Below, piece by piece: positions 62,052-64,000 of a stretch of 64,000 nucleotides of DNA. Every line of letters begins with the position of its first letter. Within the stretch, counting starts at the first letter, position 1. The translations under genes were made by a program, and so were the position numbers. The stretch comes from Bradyrhizobium sp. 138 (lineage in GTDB: Bacteria > Pseudomonadota > Alphaproteobacteria > Rhizobiales > Xanthobacteraceae). The DNA is taken from NCBI RefSeq assembly GCF_023074075.1, contig NZ_JADPKT010000022.1, positions 62,001 to 126,000 on the forward strand. The letters run 5' to 3'. The notes under the pieces are model-generated. The model worked only from the letters and a program-made list of their open reading frames with translations, was not told where the DNA came from and made no database searches.

Positions 62052-64000
62052 TTACGCGACCTCGCCGCGTTCAGAGGCCGCGGCACAATGGTCGCGCCAG
62101 AACCGGCGGTACCCCTCCTCGACGCTGCGCGTGTAAATCTCGACATTGCCGGCCGGCGAGGCTGCGATCCGGGCCGGCAGATCCGCGCGCAATTTCGCGA
62201 GATAAGCGGGCTGCGCCGCGTATTTACAGGCGATCGCGGCATAGCCCTCGTCATCCTCGGCGACCCAGTCGTTGAGACCAACGGCCGTCACGATCGAGCC
62301 GCCGGCGCGCGACGAAGCACCATGGCCGAGCTTGGCGACGACCGGAACGCCTGCATAGAGGGATTCCCAGGTGCTGACACCGCCGTTTTGCGGGAAAGGA
62401 TCGAGCGAAATATCGACGTTCGCAAAGGCCCGCAGATGCTCAGCGCGCTCGGACGAGCCGAGGCACGTGATGTTCTCCTCGGCGATGCCCTGCGCCACGA
62501 AACGTGCGAGAAGGCCGTCGCGCACCAGCGGATCGTCAAGCAGGGTATGCTTGATGATGATCTTCGATCCGGTCACCTCACGCATCACCTTTGCCCACAC
62601 AAGGATGGCCTCGTCCGAGATCTTCGAGATGCGATTGAAGACGCCGAACGTCGCATGGCCATTGCGGAGCATGGGAAGCTCCGAAGCGGGCACATCCAGG
62701 ATGGGATCGGTCGTGATCAGGCACGGCAGGTCGTAAACCTGTTCGGCCAGCAGATGACGGGCCGATTCCGGAATGAAGACCGGATCCGCAAGCACGTAGT
62801 CCATGGTCTGAAGGCCCGTGCCCGTGGCGTGTCCAAAACCCGTGACCTGGATCGGAGCCGGCTTGCGGCCGAAGACAGGGAGCCTGTTGCCTGTGGTATG
62901 CCCGGAGACGTCGATCAGGAGATCGACCTTGTCGGCCTCGATACGATCGGCCAACTCGTCGTCCGAAAGTTGCCAGGCGTCGACCCAGACGTCTGCCAAC
63001 GACTTGAACCTGGCAGTCATCTCATCTCGCGTCGGCGAGCACGAATAGCAGACGATCTCGAATTTGGCGCGATCATGATGGCGCAGCACCGGCAGCAGAC
63101 CGAACGCCGCCGAGTGGTACCAGAACTCTGCGGATACGTAACCGACCACGATCCGCCGGTCGGGATCGAACTCCTGGGGCGCGAGCTTCCTTTGCAGGAA
63201 TCTGGCGCCGATCGCATCCCACCAGGATTTGCGCGCCGCCTGCTGGACCGCGAAATCGGCGTCGGAGAGATAGTCCAGGAAATAGATCTTCCGCGCGATC
63301 AAGTCCGGCTCGTCCGGCGTGATCGCCAGCGCGGCGTCGAGATGTTCGATGGCGGCCGCGATCTCTCCCTGGTTGGCAAAACAGGAGCTCAGCAACGCCA
63401 GCGCGATCGCCGAGCGTGGATTTTCCTCGAGCAACGCCGTGCAGGCCAGGATCGCCTGCGCGGTATTCCCGGTGCTCAGCGAGACTTCCGCCTTCCCCCG
63501 CAAGGCCACTTCGAGCTTGGGCGAAAGCGCAAGTGCGGCCTCAAAATCCGCCGCCGCCTGCTGCGGCCGCGACAGCGCAAAATTGAGCCGGCCGCGGTGC
63601 GCGAGGACCTTCGCCGAACCGGGCCTGATCGCCAGCGCCGCCGCGAGCGCGGCTTCCGCCTCATCGTAGTGCTTGAGCTCGATGCTGACCACGCCTTTGC
63701 CGACGAGCGCTTCGGCGTGACGCGGCTGAAACAACAAAGCGCGCTCGAAACTCTGCCTGGCGCAGTCGAATTGACCCAGCGCCAGCTCGGCCAGGCCACG
63801 ATTGCAGAGCGCATCGGCATAGTCGGGCTTCAGCTTGATCGCGCGGTCATACAGCTCGATGGCCTGCCCGGGCAGGTTCATCTGGAGCAAGGTATTGCCG
63901 AGGCCGGCCAGGGCCAGCGGAAAATTCGGCTTCAGCGCGATCGCCTTCTCCAGGCATGCGCGGGCAGCCTCGAATTTCTGAAGCGCAAGGTACACAGCGG
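62052..64000 (-). CDS. TPR / SPINDLY-type O-GlcNAc transferase, 5' end missing
   Basis: At least 648 residues are visible; the gene runs off the right edge of the window. The N-terminal part is a chain of at least seven TPR repeats (for example GLGNTLLQMNLPGQAIELYD, NRGLAELALGQFDCARQSFE). The C-terminal half is a GT41 glycosyltransferase: RIVVGYVSAEFWYHSAAFGL, IDVSGHTTGNRLPVFGRKPA, and the nucleotide-sugar motifs FGVFNRISKISDEA and DPFPQNGGVSTWESLYAGVP. Bacterial members add GlcNAc or other sugars to Ser/Thr of unknown proteins; flagellin is a frequent target in other groups. It faces cysK. Confidence 0.93.
   Translation of the reverse strand, partial: AVYLALQKFEAARACLEKAIALKPNFPLALAGLGNTLLQMNLPGQAIELYDRAIKLKPDYADALCNRGLAELALGQFDCARQSFERALLFQPRHAEALVGKGVVSIELKHYDEAEAALAAALAIRPGSAKVLAHRGRLNFALSRPQQAAADFEAALALSPKLEVALRGKAEVSLSTGNTAQAILACTALLEENPRSAIALALLSSCFANQGEIAAAIEHLDAALAITPDEPDLIARKIYFLDYLSDADFAVQQAARKSWWDAIGARFLQRKLAPQEFDPDRRIVVGYVSAEFWYHSAAFGLLPVLRHHDRAKFEIVCYSCSPTRDEMTARFKSLADVWVDAWQLSDDELADRIEADKVDLLIDVSGHTTGNRLPVFGRKPAPIQVTGFGHATGTGLQTMDYVLADPVFIPESARHLLAEQVYDLPCLITTDPILDVPASELPMLRNGHATFGVFNRISKISDEAILVWAKVMREVTGSKIIIKHTLLDDPLVRDGLLARFVAQGIAEENITCLGSSERAEHLRAFANVDISLDPFPQNGGVSTWESLYAGVPVVAKLGHGASSRAGGSIVTAVGLNDWVAEDDEGYAAIACKYAAQPAYLAKLRADLPARIAASPAGNVEIYTRSVEEGYRRFWRDHCAAASERGEVA

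Overview
The window is one continuous high-GC chromosomal stretch from an alphaproteobacterium of the order Hyphomicrobiales, most likely Bradyrhizobium or a close relative. The evidence is the dusB-ntrB-ntrC-ntrY-ntrX-hfq-hflX order, the pcm/tolC/popZ/valS neighbourhood, a fused ispDF gene, alphaproteobacterial PopZ, and several dispersed palindromic intergenic repeats that I associate with Bradyrhizobium. Species assignment is inference. No phage, insertion sequence, CRISPR array or rRNA operon was seen. Two tRNA genes (Asn-GUU, Cys-GCA) are present.

Layout. 1-5 kb: end of a GntR regulator, an SMP-30/lactonase gene, and a TonB-dependent siderophore receptor followed by its PepSY-type membrane partner. 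5-8.6 kb: metI-metN (methionine importer without a nearby binding protein) and a DASS carboxylate transporter. 8.8-10.9 kb: cobalt-type nitrile hydratase alpha, beta and accessory genes with an unrecognised fourth gene. 10.9-14.7 kb: queC, mazG, a YodC-like gene, hflX and hfq. 14.9-22.9 kb: the nitrogen-control block ntrX, ntrY, ntrC, ntrB and dusB, with NtrC-like sites upstream of dusB. 23-28.8 kb: ispDF, a short cinA, mscS, a 1-kb repeat island, a RatA/COQ10 gene, lipA and a 3-methyladenine glycosylase. 28.9-35.5 kb: valS, popZ, tolC and a PCMT-like gene. 35.8-40.1 kb: tRNA-Asn, a small secreted protein and a PspA / YqiJ / flotillin (YqiK) membrane-stress operon. 40.4-47.1 kb: an amide uptake and hydrolysis operon (binding protein, fused permease-ATPase, acetamidase, AraC-acetamidase fusion, RidA). 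47.4-50.4 kb: small genes, tRNA-Cys and a two-gene ABC-2 polysaccharide exporter. 50.4-60.3 kb: a DTW-domain protein and a four-gene MdtABC-like RND efflux operon. 61-64 kb: a cysteine synthase and a TPR / SPINDLY-type O-GlcNAc transferase that runs off the end.

How the parts fit. Nitrogen acquisition is a recurring theme: the NtrBC/NtrYX regulators, a nitrile hydratase that makes amides, and an operon that appears to import and hydrolyse short amides to ammonia. Envelope functions are the second theme: TolC, RND efflux, the PspA/flotillin module, MscS and the polysaccharide exporter.

The most unusual item is the first gene of the flotillin operon. Its N-terminal 160 residues look like the non-catalytic N-terminal part of a TnpB/OrfB (IS605-family) protein fused to a PspA/IM30 coiled coil. 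A perfect Shine-Dalgarno sequence and ATG sit exactly at the domain junction, which predicts a second, stand-alone PspA product. An inverted repeat with 11-bp arms lies against the upstream start codon. A second notable fusion is an AraC-family regulator joined in frame to a full-length acetamidase.
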